Below, piece after piece: positions 33,898 to 42,525 of a stretch of 64,000 nucleotides of DNA; within the stretch, counting starts at the first letter, position 1; each line of letters opens with the position of its first letter. The stretch is from Anaeromyxobacter soli. GTDB lineage: Bacteria > Myxococcota > Myxococcia > Myxococcales > Anaeromyxobacteraceae. Under the pieces are notes generated by a model. That model did no database searches, had not been told where the DNA came from, and was given only the letters and a program-made list of their open reading frames with translations. Location of the stretch: contig NZ_JAKZLF010000001.1 of assembly GCF_022808855.1 (NCBI RefSeq), forward strand, positions 308,597-372,596, in the 5' to 3' direction. Both the position numbers and the translations under genes were made by a program.

Positions 33898-34278
33898 ATG
33901 GCACGGCCTCCGGACACGCTCTCCGCGGACACGCGCGCCGCGCTCGACGCGGGCGTGCGCCTCTTCGACGATGGGCGGTTCTTCGACGCGCACGAGGTGT
34001 GGGAGGACGCGTGGCGCGACGAGGCCGGGGCGCCGAGGCTCGCGCTCCAGGGGCTCATCCAGATCGCCGCGGGCTTCCACAAGGGCCTCGTGCAGGGCCG
34101 GCCGGCGGGGATGGTGCGGCTCCTCGGCGCCGGGCTCGGGAAGCTCGAGGCGAGCGGCGGGGTGGGCGGGCTCGCGCTCTCCACGTTCGTGGTCGAGGTG
34201 GAGCGCTGGCGAGCCGCCGCGAGGCGGTGGGCCGAGGGAGGGGAGCAGCCGCGAATGCGGGTCCCCAGGCTGCGGTGA
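33898..34278 (+). CDS. DUF309 family protein
   Basis: This 126-residue protein has the DUF309 signature FDDGRFFDAHEVWEDAWR and a helical second half (LQGLIQIAAGFHKGL). Family members are short helical proteins of unknown role; the conserved His, Glu and Trp residues suggest a binding pocket. GAGGAGG lies directly against the ATG with almost no spacer, so the start may be less efficient or slightly further downstream. It converges on the PabB-PabC fusion gene by 34 bases. Confidence 0.88.
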   Translation: MARPPDTLSADTRAALDAGVRLFDDGRFFDAHEVWEDAWRDEAGAPRLALQGLIQIAAGFHKGLVQGRPAGMVRLLGAGLGKLEASGGVGGLALSTFVVEVERWRAAARRWAEGGEQPRMRVPRLR

Positions 34279-34312
34279 AGCTCGGTGCCCGGCGCAGGGG
34301 CTCGGGACGCCG

Positions 34313-36049
34313 TCACGGCACGTACCGGATCGGCACCCATCCGCGCACCGAGTTCACGAGCCACAGCCGCGCGGCGCGGGCGAGGTCCTCGGGGCGGAGC
34401 ACCGCCTCGCGCACCTCGCCGCGCTCGAGGAGCTCGGCGCGCATGGTCCCGGCGAGGAGCCCGGCGTCGACGGGCGGCGTGAGCCGCTCGCCGCCGACCT
34501 CGACGACCAGGTTTCCGATGGTGAGCTCGGTCAGCTCGCCCTCCGCGTTCTGCAGGATCACGTCGAACGCCTCCGGCCGCTCGGCGCGGCGGGACGCGTA
34601 CACCTCGCGCCGGGTCGTCTTGTGGAAGAGGAGCCGATCGGCGCGATCCACCGGGGCGCGCGCCAGCGTCACGGGGAGCGGGGCCTGCGCGGGCGGCGGC
34701 AGCGGCGCCGCCTCGGTGCGGGGGCGGCCGTCGAGCCCCACGAGGAGGCGAATTCGTGCCCCCTCCGCCGGCGCGCGCGACGCCTCCGCCTCGAGCGCCG
34801 CTCGCACCGCCGCGAGCTCCAGCGGGATGCCGAGGTAGCGCGCCGAGCCCGCGAGCCGGGCGAGGTGCCGCTCGAGGCGCGCGTACGCGCCGCCGAAGAG
34901 CCGGAGCGTCTCGAGGAGCTGGAGGTCGTCCGCGGGCTCCGAGAGCACCGCCGCCTTCGCCATCGCCTCGTCCCACTCGCGCTCCGGGTCCGAGCCCCAG
35001 GTGATCCCGCCGCCGACGCCGTACGTCGCGGCGCCGGACTCGAGGTCGAGGTCCAGCGTGCGGATGGCGACGTCGAACACCGCGTCGCCGCCCGGCGCGA
35101 CCACGCCGACGGCGCCGCAGTACGGGCCGCGCGGGCTCCGCTCCAGGTCCGCGATGAGCTTCGTGGCGGCGATCTTGGGCGCGCCGGTCACCGAGCCGCA
35201 CGGGAACAGCGCGGCGAACAGCTCGGCGAGGCCGGCCGAGGGTCGAAGCCGAGCCTCGACGGTCGAGGTGAGCTGCAGCACGGTGGGGTAGCGCTCGACC
35301 GTGAAGAGCTCCCCCACCCGCACCGAGCCGACCCGCGCCACCCGGCCGAGATCGTTCCGGAGCAGATCCACGATCATGACGTTCTCGGCGCGCTCCTTCG
35401 GCGAGGCCGCGAGCGCGGCGGCGGCCCGCTCGTCCTCGGCGAGGTCGCGCCCGCGCCGGGCGGTCCCCTTCATCGGCCGGACCTCCACCCGATCCCCCTG
35501 CCGATAGAAGAACAGCTCCGGCGAGGCGGAGAGGATCGCCCGCCCGTCCACGACGAGACAGCCAGTGAAGCCGCCTCCCTGGGCGCGGCGGAGGCGCTCG
35601 TACAGCGCGAAGGGATCGCCCGTGAACCGGCCCCGCATCCGGAAGGTGAGGTTCACCTGGTAGGCGTCGCCGCGGCCGAGCGCGGCGCGCACGGCCTCCA
35701 CGTCCGCGACGTGCTGCGCGCGCGTGACCTCCGGCGCGAGGTCATCCACGCGGGCCGCCGCGACCTCCGCCGCGGAAGGAGCCGCTGCGGTCGCGGGCGC
35801 GTCGTGGATCCCGAACCAGACGAGGGGGCCGGAGCCGCGGCGCACCGCGATCGCGGGATCGAGGCCGGGCGCCGCCTCGTACGACACGAACCCCGCCGCC
35901 CAGCGGCCGCGCCGCGCCTCCGCCTCCACCTCGACGAGCGCGGCGCGGACGCGCCGGACGTCGTCGGTCGCGATCACGCGCGCGGGTTCCCCGAAGTCGA
36001 GGCGGCCGAACGGGGCGAGATCGAGGCGGGCGCTACGCACCCCCGCCAT
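34313..36049 (-). CDS. pabB: aminodeoxychorismate synthase component I fused to aminodeoxychorismate lyase (PabB-PabC)
   Basis: This 578-residue fusion performs two steps of p-aminobenzoate synthesis for folate. Residues 1-380 are the PabB/TrpE-like synthase: SPKERAENVMIVDLLRNDLGRV, TSTVEARLRPSAGLAELFAALFPCGSVTGAPKI and YGVGGGITWGSDP are diagnostic. Residues about 385-578 form a class IV aminotransferase fold (PabC) with the PLP lysine in LLFHKTTRREVY and the conserved ELTELTIGN and AGTMRAELLE segments. No glutamine amidotransferase subunit (PabA) is fused. The ATG at 36049 is preferred because the longer frame begins in Arg-rich noise. Confidence 0.95.
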   Translation of the reverse strand: MAGVRSARLDLAPFGRLDFGEPARVIATDDVRRVRAALVEVEAEARRGRWAAGFVSYEAAPGLDPAIAVRRGSGPLVWFGIHDAPATAAAPSAAEVAAARVDDLAPEVTRAQHVADVEAVRAALGRGDAYQVNLTFRMRGRFTGDPFALYERLRRAQGGGFTGCLVVDGRAILSASPELFFYRQGDRVEVRPMKGTARRGRDLAEDERAAAALAASPKERAENVMIVDLLRNDLGRVARVGSVRVGELFTVERYPTVLQLTSTVEARLRPSAGLAELFAALFPCGSVTGAPKIAATKLIADLERSPRGPYCGAVGVVAPGGDAVFDVAIRTLDLDLESGAATYGVGGGITWGSDPEREWDEAMAKAAVLSEPADDLQLLETLRLFGGAYARLERHLARLAGSARYLGIPLELAAVRAALEAEASRAPAEGARIRLLVGLDGRPRTEAAPLPPPAQAPLPVTLARAPVDRADRLLFHKTTRREVYASRRAERPEAFDVILQNAEGELTELTIGNLVVEVGGERLTPPVDAGLLAGTMRAELLERGEVREAVLRPEDLARAARLWLVNSVRGWVPIRYVP

Positions 36050-36217
36050 CCTAGCGGCGGCGACCTCCGCCGTTCGCAGTTCCTCGCGCCGCCTCGGCGA
36101 TCGGTGAACATGCCATGACGCGGAGCGGCATCGCCATCGCCCCCGGCGGCGCCGCGCCACTCGGATTGCGGACCCTGCGTCGCGGCCCCAGGTTGGGGAT
36201 AGGACGAGGGGGGAGCC

Positions 36218-36934
36218 ATGAAAACGTGGAAGAGGTATGCGCTGCCGGGCGCGGCACTCCTGGCAGTGGCGGCGAGCGGGTGCGCGACCGGCCGCCAGGC
36301 GAAGGGTGAGAACCCGGCTGCGGAGCGGGTCTCGGAGTCGCAGCGCCAGTCGAAGGAGGCGCTGAGCGCGGCGCAGAAGGCGCAGGAGAAGGCCACCGAC
36401 CAGCAGAAGCGCGCCGCGACCGCGCAGGCGGACGTGAGGGAAGCGCAGCGCAGGCTGAACGAGGCGCAGCAGCGTGCCCAGCAGGAGACGATGAAGGCCG
36501 AGCAGGCGCAGCGGGAGGCGAACCTCGCGATCCAGCAGTCGACGCAGCAGGCGCAGCAGGCGCAGCAGGAGGCCTCACGGCAGCTCTCCCAGCAGCAGCG
36601 GCTCGTGAGCCGCGGTGAGCAGATCCTGGGTGGCCAGGTGAAGCAGGCGACCGCCAACCAGGTCGTGGTGCAGCCGCCCGGCGGCGACCCGATGACCTTC
36701 CAGATCACGAACCGGACGCGCGTCCAGATCGACGGCCAGCAGGCCTCCGCGGCTCAGATCACCCCGGGTGAAGATGCGCGCGTCGCGTACGAGATGACCG
36801 GCACCCAGCCGACCGCCGTGCTCGTGCAGGTCGTGACCGGCAACCCCGCGGCGCCCGGCGCGTCGCCGCCCGCGAGCCAGACGGGCACCGGCGGCACGGG
36901 CAGCGGCACGACGCCGCCCGCGCCGACGCGTTGA
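36218..36934 (+). CDS. coiled-coil lipoprotein with DUF5666-like domain
   Basis: This 238-residue protein has a signal sequence with lipobox AASGC (Cys about residue 22), so it is probably a lipoprotein of the envelope. Residues 35-130 form a Gln/Ala/Glu-rich coiled coil that resembles other small envelope lipoproteins. Residues 138-205 (GGQVKQATANQVVVQPPG to ARVAYEMTG) match the beta-rich DUF5666 pattern. The C-terminus is Pro/Gly/Thr-rich and disordered. GAGGGGGGAGCC precedes the ATG. A perfect 13-base-pair hairpin lies 19 bases after the stop. Confidence 0.82.
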   Translation: MKTWKRYALPGAALLAVAASGCATGRQAKGENPAAERVSESQRQSKEALSAAQKAQEKATDQQKRAATAQADVREAQRRLNEAQQRAQQETMKAEQAQREANLAIQQSTQQAQQAQQEASRQLSQQQRLVSRGEQILGGQVKQATANQVVVQPPGGDPMTFQITNRTRVQIDGQQASAAQITPGEDARVAYEMTGTQPTAVLVQVVTGNPAAPGASPPASQTGTGGTGSGTTPPAPTR

Positions 36935-36952
36935 GCGCGAGACCGATCGGAC

Positions 36953-36988
36953 GTCCGCTCGTGGCGAGCCGCCGAGCCACGAGCGGAC
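36953..36988. terminator. 13-base-pair bidirectional stem-loop
   Basis: GTCCGCTCGTGGC and GCCACGAGCGGAC form a perfect stem with a 10-base loop between the convergent lipoprotein and SDR genes. It is the strongest hairpin in the window and can stop transcription in both directions. No U-run adjoins it. Confidence 0.65.
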
Positions 36989-37028
36989 CTCGCCGCCGCG
37001 CCGAGCTCGCGTGGGGCATCGTCCCCCG

Positions 37029-38654
37029 TCACCACGGCGTCGGGCGATAGTCCTTGAAGAACAGGCCGGCCTCGTGCCGGCCGGTGCGGAAGCCGTCGAA
37101 GATGGGCGCCACGATCCGGGCCGCCCCGTCGACGATGTCGAGCGGCGGCGAGAAGGCGTGCTCCTCGACCTTGCGCGCGGCGAGGTGGGCGGGGTCCTCG
37201 TCCGTCACCCACCCCGTGTCGACCGCGTTGAGGTGGATGCCGTCCCGCGCGTAGTCGCCCGCGCTCGTGCGCACGATCATGTTGAGCGCGGCCTTGGCCA
37301 TGTTCGTGTGGGGGTGCTTGTCGGTCTTGTGCTCGCGGTAGAACTGCCCCTCCATCGCCGACACGAGCACGACGTGCTTCGCCGGGTCGCCGCTCGTCGC
37401 GGTCTCGGGCGGCGCCGCGCGCGCGCGGAGCATGAGGGCCTTCAGCCGCGCGGTCATCACGAACGGCGCGGTCGCGTTCACGAGCAGCACCTCGAGCAGC
37501 TCGAGCGTGGGGACCTCGTGCAGCGTGAGCCGCCAGGAGTTGTGGCTGCGGAGATCCACCTGCTGGAGATCCTGGTCGAGGACCCCGCGCGGGAAGAGCT
37601 CGAGCGCGCTCTTGCCGGAGAGCAGCGGGCCTTCGTCGCCGGGCGCCTGCGAGAGGAGCGCCGGCCGCGTCACCCCCGCCGCCCGGCGGTGATCCGCGAG
37701 CGCCGCCTTGAGCGCCTCGTGCTCGCGCAGCAGCGCGCGCTCGCCCTCGGGCAGCGCCGCGAGCGGGGCCTCCTCGCGCTCGAGGAGGTGCGCATAGAAG
37801 CCCGGCGGGCGGCGCACGGTCTGGCAGGCGTTGTGGAGCTGGAAGTCGAGCCGCGGGAGGGTCGCGTCCAGCCGCTGGCAGAGCAGCTCGACGCTCGGGG
37901 TGTGGCGGAGGTCGACGCCGTGGATCGTGAGCCGATCCCTCCAGGCCTCGAAGTCCGGCTCGCGCGCGTAGCGCGCGGCGGCGTCCCGCGGGAAGCGCGT
38001 GCAGGCGACCACGCTGCAGCCGGCGCGGAGCAGGAGGATGGCGGCCTGGTAGCCGATCTTCACGCGCGCGCCGGTGACGAGGGCGACCCGCCCGCGGAGG
38101 TCCACCGTCGCGGTGCGCCGCGCGAGGTTCTCGTCGCCGCAGGCGCGGCACAGCTGGTCGTAGAACGGGTGGAGCCGGTGATACGGCGCCTTGCAGACGT
38201 AGCACTTGCGCGGCTCGGAGAGCTCCGGGCCGTCGCCCTCGCCGGCGTCCGGGGGCGCCCCGGCGGCCGGGCGGACCGCCCCCGCCTCCTCGGCGCCCGG
38301 GAGCCGCGGCCACCAGCCCGAGGCGTCGGCGCCCGCGGGCGGGAGCTCGGGGAGCGGCGTCTCGAACACCGGCGCTGCCCGCAGCTGCTGGATGCCGGTC
38401 CCCCTGCGCAGCGCCTCGTCGCGCGCCCTGCGCTCCACCCGCTCGTTCCGCAGGAGCGCCCGCTGGAGCTTCTTCCGCTGCTTGAGGTCCGGCCGCGCCA
38501 CCTCGCCCGCGAGCTTCTGCAGCGTCGTCCGGGTCTCGGCGTCGAGGTCCGCGAGCACCGTCCGGTCGGCGGCGACGCGCGCGAGGACCCTCAGCGCGAT
38601 CGCGAGGTCCTCGCCGGTGAGGGGCCGCCCGCCCTCTTCTCTCCGATCCGACAT
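37029..38654 (-). CDS. SDR-type oxidoreductase with N-terminal helical region and zinc ribbon, catalytic Tyr replaced
   Basis: This 541-residue protein joins a charged helical region (1-90), a Pro/Gly linker, a four-Cys zinc ribbon (C151/C154 and C169/C172) and a short-chain dehydrogenase Rossmann domain from residue 185. The NAD(P) motif is TGARVKIG at 194-201, the structural Asn is N275 in HNACQT and the catalytic-type Ser is S432. At the YxxxK position the sequence reads HTNMAKAAL: K454 is kept but T450 replaces Tyr. The HTNMAKAALNM block itself looks strongly constrained, so this may be a special SDR branch. Substrate unknown. The ATG at 38654 is the last in-frame start before a long low-complexity extension. 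Confidence 0.85.
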   Translation of the reverse strand: MSDRREEGGRPLTGEDLAIALRVLARVAADRTVLADLDAETRTTLQKLAGEVARPDLKQRKKLQRALLRNERVERRARDEALRRGTGIQQLRAAPVFETPLPELPPAGADASGWWPRLPGAEEAGAVRPAAGAPPDAGEGDGPELSEPRKCYVCKAPYHRLHPFYDQLCRACGDENLARRTATVDLRGRVALVTGARVKIGYQAAILLLRAGCSVVACTRFPRDAAARYAREPDFEAWRDRLTIHGVDLRHTPSVELLCQRLDATLPRLDFQLHNACQTVRRPPGFYAHLLEREEAPLAALPEGERALLREHEALKAALADHRRAAGVTRPALLSQAPGDEGPLLSGKSALELFPRGVLDQDLQQVDLRSHNSWRLTLHEVPTLELLEVLLVNATAPFVMTARLKALMLRARAAPPETATSGDPAKHVVLVSAMEGQFYREHKTDKHPHTNMAKAALNMIVRTSAGDYARDGIHLNAVDTGWVTDEDPAHLAARKVEEHAFSPPLDIVDGAARIVAPIFDGFRTGRHEAGLFFKDYRPTPW

Positions 38655-38752
38655 GGGGCCGGGTTCTAACCCGCGAGGGCCTCCCATCCAAAGCGCTGGG
38701 CTCGGGTCGCGGGGCGTGCGGTCGCCAGGCCGCGCGCCGCCACGACGGCCGC

Positions 38753-40111
38753 CTAGGTGTCCGGCCGTTCCGGATCGCTCTCGTTGGGCGGCCAGGCGTC
38801 CACGTCCGGCGGCGCCACCCCCGCGACGGCCCGGAACCGCTCCTCCTCCGGCGTCTCCAGGATGAGGCGCGTGCCGCGCTTGAAGGTCAGGTAGTGCCAG
38901 ATCCACTGGAACATGACCGCCACCCGGTTCCGGAAGTCGATGAGGAACCAGATGTGGATGAAGAGCCAGGCGAACCAGGCGAGGACCCCGGTCAGGCGGA
39001 ACCTCCAGAACCCGGCCACGGCGCGCCCGCGCCCGACCGTGGCCATGACGCCCTTGTCGAAGTAGGCGAACGGCCGGCGCGGCTTCCCCGCGAGCGTCGC
39101 GCGGAGGTTCCTCGCGGCGTGCTTGCCCTGCTGGATCGCGGCCGGCGCGACGCCGGGGATCGGCGTGCCGTCCTTCTTCCGCGCCGCCGCGAGGTCGCCG
39201 ACGACGTAGATCTCCTCGTGCCCCGGGACCGTCAGGTCGGGGTTCACGACGACGCGCCCCGCGCCGTCGAGCGGCACCCCCAGCGTTCGCGCCAGCGGTG
39301 CACCGGCGACGCCGGCGGCCCAGAGCACGGTGCGGGCGGCCACGCGCTCCTCTCCGATCTGCACGCCGCGCGGGTCCACGCCGGTGACGCGCTTGCCCGT
39401 CCAGACGTGCACCCCGAGCCGCTCGAGCTCGCGCTGCGCCGCCGCCGAGAGCTCCGGCGGCAGCGCCGGGAGGATGCGCTCGGTGCCCTCGACCAGGATC
39501 ACGCGCGCACGCTCGGTGGACACCGTCCGGAAGTCGCGCGGGATCGTGAAGCGGGCGATCTCCGCGAGCGCCCCCGCGAGCTCGACGCCGGTGGGGCCGC
39601 CGCCGACGACGACGAAGGTGAGGAGCGCCTCGCGGCGCTGGCGGTCCGGGTCCGCCTCCGCGCGCTCGAACGCGGTGAGCACGCGGCGGCGGATCTCCTC
39701 CGCGTCCTCCAGCGTCTTCAGCCCCGGCGCGAACCGGGCCCACTCGTCGTGGCCGAAGTAGGAGTGCGTCGCGCCGGCCGCCACGACGAGGTAGTCGTAG
39801 TCGAGCGCGAGGCCGTTCACGAGCCGCAGCCGCCTCGCGTCCGGCTCGATCGCCGCCGCCTCCGCGAGCAGCACGCGCGCGTTCCGCTGCCGCGACAGGA
39901 CGTGCCGGATCGGCTCGGCGATGTCGCCGGGGTTCAGGGCCGCGGTCGCCACCTGGTAGAGCAGCGGCTGGAAGAGGTGGTGGTTGCGCCGGTCCACGAG
40001 CGTCACCTGCACCGGCGCGCGCGCGAGCCCCCGCGCCGCGTAGATCCCGGCGAAACCGCCCCCGACGATGACGACCCGTGGCGCTCGAGACTCGACCTGC
40101 TGCCCTTCCAC
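38753..40111 (-). CDS. ndh: type II NADH dehydrogenase / FAD-dependent pyridine nucleotide-disulfide oxidoreductase
   Basis: This 452-residue protein is an NDH-2-like flavoprotein that passes electrons from NADH to quinone at the membrane without proton pumping. The FAD-binding motif VVIVGGGFAGIYAARGL is at 12-28. The NADH-binding motif FVVVGGGPTGVELAGAL lies near 165. The second FAD motif IYVVGDLAA is near 300. Aromatic C-terminal helices (FAWLFIHIWFLIDFRNRVAV) anchor it to the membrane. The gene precedes a yceI/b561/cupredoxin cluster but is separated by a hairpin, so a shared electron path is only a guess. Confidence 0.95.
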   Translation of the reverse strand: MEGQQVESRAPRVVIVGGGFAGIYAARGLARAPVQVTLVDRRNHHLFQPLLYQVATAALNPGDIAEPIRHVLSRQRNARVLLAEAAAIEPDARRLRLVNGLALDYDYLVVAAGATHSYFGHDEWARFAPGLKTLEDAEEIRRRVLTAFERAEADPDRQRREALLTFVVVGGGPTGVELAGALAEIARFTIPRDFRTVSTERARVILVEGTERILPALPPELSAAAQRELERLGVHVWTGKRVTGVDPRGVQIGEERVAARTVLWAAGVAGAPLARTLGVPLDGAGRVVVNPDLTVPGHEEIYVVGDLAAARKKDGTPIPGVAPAAIQQGKHAARNLRATLAGKPRRPFAYFDKGVMATVGRGRAVAGFWRFRLTGVLAWFAWLFIHIWFLIDFRNRVAVMFQWIWHYLTFKRGTRLILETPEEERFRAVAGVAPPDVDAWPPNESDPERPDT

Positions 40112-40164
40112 CGCCGCTCCTCGCCCGGCGCTGCGGCGTTTCGCCGCGCGCCCAGAGCTCGCGA

Positions 40165-40186
40165 GCCGGCCAATTCGCGGGCCGGC
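40165..40186 (-). terminator. stem-loop between the periplasmic yceI gene and the NADH dehydrogenase gene
   Basis: GCCGGCC and GGCCGGC form a 7-base-pair stem around an 8-base loop, 40 bases after the stop of the minus-strand yceI gene. Confidence 0.4.
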
Positions 40187-40225
40187 GTGAAGGGGACTGC
40201 TTTACTCCACTATCGCGCCTGGGCG

Positions 40226-40900
40226 CTACGGCTCTCTTGCCGCGGCGCCCGGGCGCGGCTTCGCGGACGCCCCCCGGGGACCGGCGCGGTGCAACGTGAG
40301 GGCGATCTCGACGACGAGCTCGTCCTTGACGCCGACGGTCCCGCCGAACCCGCTGAACGGCTTGATCCCGAACGCCGTCTGCTTCACGTGCGCGTTCCCG
40401 CGGACGCTCCAGGCGTCCGCGCCCCGCTCCGCCTCGAAGTCGACGTCGGCGGGCGCGCTCCGGCCGCGGAGCGCGAGCGTGCCGTGCAGCGTTCCGCGGA
40501 GGTGCGCCCCGTCGGTCGAGCCGCGCTCGAGCTCGAGGCGCTGCGATCGGAACTCGATCCGCGGGTGATGCTCGGCGTCGAGGACGTCCGGCCCGCTCGC
40601 CTGCGCGTCCACCTTCCGGCGGTCGCCCTCGGACAGGCGCGGCTGCCGGTCGTGCAGCGAGCCGGCCGAGAGGATGACCTCGACCGAGGTGGACGCCGGG
40701 TCTCCGTCGGGGATGACCGCGCTCGCGCGCCACTCCGTGACCTCGAACGCGTGGTCGTGGGCGAAGCCGGAGAAGAGGCCCTTCTTCTGGACGTGCACGA
40801 CGATGCGGCCGCTCGGCGGGAGCGCTTCCCACTCCCCCGCCGACGCCGCCGGAGCGACCGCCGCGAGACCGACCGCGAGCGCGAGCGAGAGGAACCTCAC
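40226..40900 (-). CDS. yceI: YceI family protein, periplasmic
   Basis: This 224-residue protein has a Sec signal (MRFLSLALAVGLAAVAPAASA) and a YceI lipocalin-like domain, so it acts in the periplasm. The family binds isoprenoid chains; in E. coli yceI lies next to yceJ, a cytochrome b561 homologue. The domain shows HDHAFEVTEWRASAVI, FRSQRLELER and VKQTAFGIKPFSGFGGTVGVKDEL. The C-terminal tail is Pro/Arg-rich. The GTG start has GAGGAG upstream. It is divergent from a b561-like gene across 161 bases, which strengthens the comparison with the E. coli pair. Confidence 0.9.
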   Translation of the reverse strand: MRFLSLALAVGLAAVAPAASAGEWEALPPSGRIVVHVQKKGLFSGFAHDHAFEVTEWRASAVIPDGDPASTSVEVILSAGSLHDRQPRLSEGDRRKVDAQASGPDVLDAEHHPRIEFRSQRLELERGSTDGAHLRGTLHGTLALRGRSAPADVDFEAERGADAWSVRGNAHVKQTAFGIKPFSGFGGTVGVKDELVVEIALTLHRAGPRGASAKPRPGAAAREP

Positions 40901-40925
40901 GGGCAGCTCCTCGTCACGGGAGGAT

Positions 40926-40938
40926 CCCTTTCAAAGGG
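40926..40938. promoter_or_regulatory. 13-base dyad in the yceI/b561-like divergent promoter region
   Basis: CCCTT and AAGGG flank TCA in a local A/T-richer pocket 26 bases upstream of the periplasmic yceI start. It may be a regulator site for the divergent pair. Confidence 0.3.
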
Positions 40939-41061
40939 TGAGCGCGCGGGCGCACGATCCTTCGACGGGCCGGCGACGGGGCCGCTCCGGGCGAGACCTC
41001 GCGACCGGGACCGAACGTGGATACACAGCATGCCGGCAGGTGACGCGGCGAGGAGGACGAC

Positions 41062-41781
41062 ATGTTCCACGCGCTGGTGATGTCGGTGGTCTGCGCGACG
41101 GCGGGGAGCCTCTCCACGGCCCCCGCTCCCGCTCGGACGGTGCAGGCGGCGCTCCACCTCGAGCTCCTCGCGCCCGCCGGGGTGACCGCGAGCGCACCCG
41201 GCGACCTCGCGCTCCACCGTCCCGGGCTCGGCGAAGGCGAGCGAGCGCACCAGGATGCCGGCGAGCTCGCGCCGCCGGACGACGCCCGCGTGAGGAGCCT
41301 TCGCCGCTGGGAGCGCGCCCTCAAGTGGAGCACCGCCGGCGCGCTCCTCGCGACGAGCACCCTCGGGACGCTGGCCGCAATCAACCAGCCCACGGCGTTC
41401 GGGGACGGGCGCTGCCAGACCGGCCACCCCGTCCTCGGCACGTACGGCTGCGATCGCGGGCTGTCGACCCTCCACGGCACGAGCGGCGTCCTCTCCGCGA
41501 CGCTCTACACCGCGAACGGCGTGCTCGCGCTCTCGCTCCCCGGCCCGGTGGGCCACGTCAGGCCGGCGGCCCGGCCCTGGCATCGCGCGCTCACCTACGT
41601 CCACCTCGGCGGGATCACCCTGCAGCCGATCCTCGGCCTCGTCTCGGCGTTTCCCCAGGTGATCGGGGTGCGCAACACCGCGCCCGGCGATCGGTTCCCC
41701 AAGAACACGCGCACCATCCACGTCGGCCTGGGCTACCTCACGGCCGCCGCCTACCTCGCGACGCTCGCGCTCGAGCAGTGA
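41062..41781 (+). CDS. cytochrome b561-like membrane protein
   Basis: This 239-residue protein has a signal-like N-terminus and four transmembrane helices between residues 90 and 239 (roughly WSTAGALLATSTLGTLAA, LHGTSGVLSATLYTANGV, YVHLGGITLQPILGLVSAF and IHVGLGYLTAAAY). Histidines at the starts of helices 2, 3 and 4 fit bis-His b-type haem ligation as in cytochrome b561. Cys residues in a periplasmic loop (CQTGHPVLGTYGCD) may form a disulfide. It lies between the periplasmic yceI gene (divergent) and the cupredoxin gene (convergent), so it may pass electrons between quinol and a periplasmic carrier. The haem role is inference. Confidence 0.65.
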   Translation: MFHALVMSVVCATAGSLSTAPAPARTVQAALHLELLAPAGVTASAPGDLALHRPGLGEGERAHQDAGELAPPDDARVRSLRRWERALKWSTAGALLATSTLGTLAAINQPTAFGDGRCQTGHPVLGTYGCDRGLSTLHGTSGVLSATLYTANGVLALSLPGPVGHVRPAARPWHRALTYVHLGGITLQPILGLVSAFPQVIGVRNTAPGDRFPKNTRTIHVGLGYLTAAAYLATLALEQ

Positions 41782-41793
41782 CCGGCGGGCCAC

Positions 41794-42240
41794 TCAGTAG
41801 CCTCCGCCGCCGCTGCCGCCCGGCGGCGCGGCGGGCTGCGCGGCCGCGTCGACGGTGATCGTGCCGTTCGGCGGCTTCATGGTCGCCGCGTGGACCGTGC
41901 AGTAGAAGGGGATCTTCGTCCCGTCGGGCGCGCTCGCGGGGATCGTGAAGGTCTTCTGGCCGTCGAAGGTGCCGGTGTCGAACGACACCCCCGCGACGGC
42001 GCCGGGAGTGAAGGCGTTCGCGGTCGCCTCGCTCGTCACCGAGTGCGGGACCGCGTCCTTGTTGAGGACCGTCACCGTCCCGCCGGGCGGCACGGACAGG
42101 CTCGCCAGGGAGAAGGTCATGTTGGAGATGGTGATGTAGAAGCCGGGCGTGGAGGGCGTGCTCGACGAGCTCGATCCTCCGCAGCCGGCCAGGACGCCCA
42201 TCGCCACGGCGACGAGCCCGGCCCTCGTTCCAGCCTGCAT
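41794..42240 (-). CDS. cupredoxin-domain lipoprotein
   Basis: This 148-residue protein has a lipoprotein signal with LAGC near residue 20 and a Ser-rich linker, then a plastocyanin/azurin-like fold. The type 1 copper ligands are visible as His in AVPHSVTSEA and the Cys-His-Met group in FYCTVHAATM. The signature GGTVTVLNKDAVPHS is typical of bacterial cupredoxins. It probably carries electrons at the outer face of the cytoplasmic membrane or on the outer membrane. It converges with the b561-like gene by only 12 bases, so these two stop codons are nearly back to back. Confidence 0.9.
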   Translation of the reverse strand: MQAGTRAGLVAVAMGVLAGCGGSSSSSTPSTPGFYITISNMTFSLASLSVPPGGTVTVLNKDAVPHSVTSEATANAFTPGAVAGVSFDTGTFDGQKTFTIPASAPDGTKIPFYCTVHAATMKPPNGTITVDAAAQPAAPPGGSGGGGY

Positions 42241-42525
42241 ACGCCCCTCCCTCTCCTCGCGCTTCGGCCCGCGCCTCCGGACCGCGCTCTCAGTCTTGGA
42301 CGCGCGACGGACCGGTCCGGTTTCGCGGCCCGGTTGAGGCAGCCGGTCGTACCCCCCGCGAAGCGAGCGAGCGTGGCACGGCGCGTAGGCGCCGAGGAGG
42401 ACGTGCCCGGCTGGCGCGGCCTCCCGGGCGCGGGCGGGAGGGAGCTTCGCCCTCGCGGCGGCGACCGGGCATCCGGGCGCTCCCGCGCTGTGGCCGTGAC
42501 GACGCGCCGTTATCAAACGTCGCTC

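Noticed and set aside
40226-42240. A single operon of yceI, b561-like and cupredoxin genes.
   Set aside because: The three genes alternate in orientation, so they cannot be one transcript; only a functional cluster is proposed.
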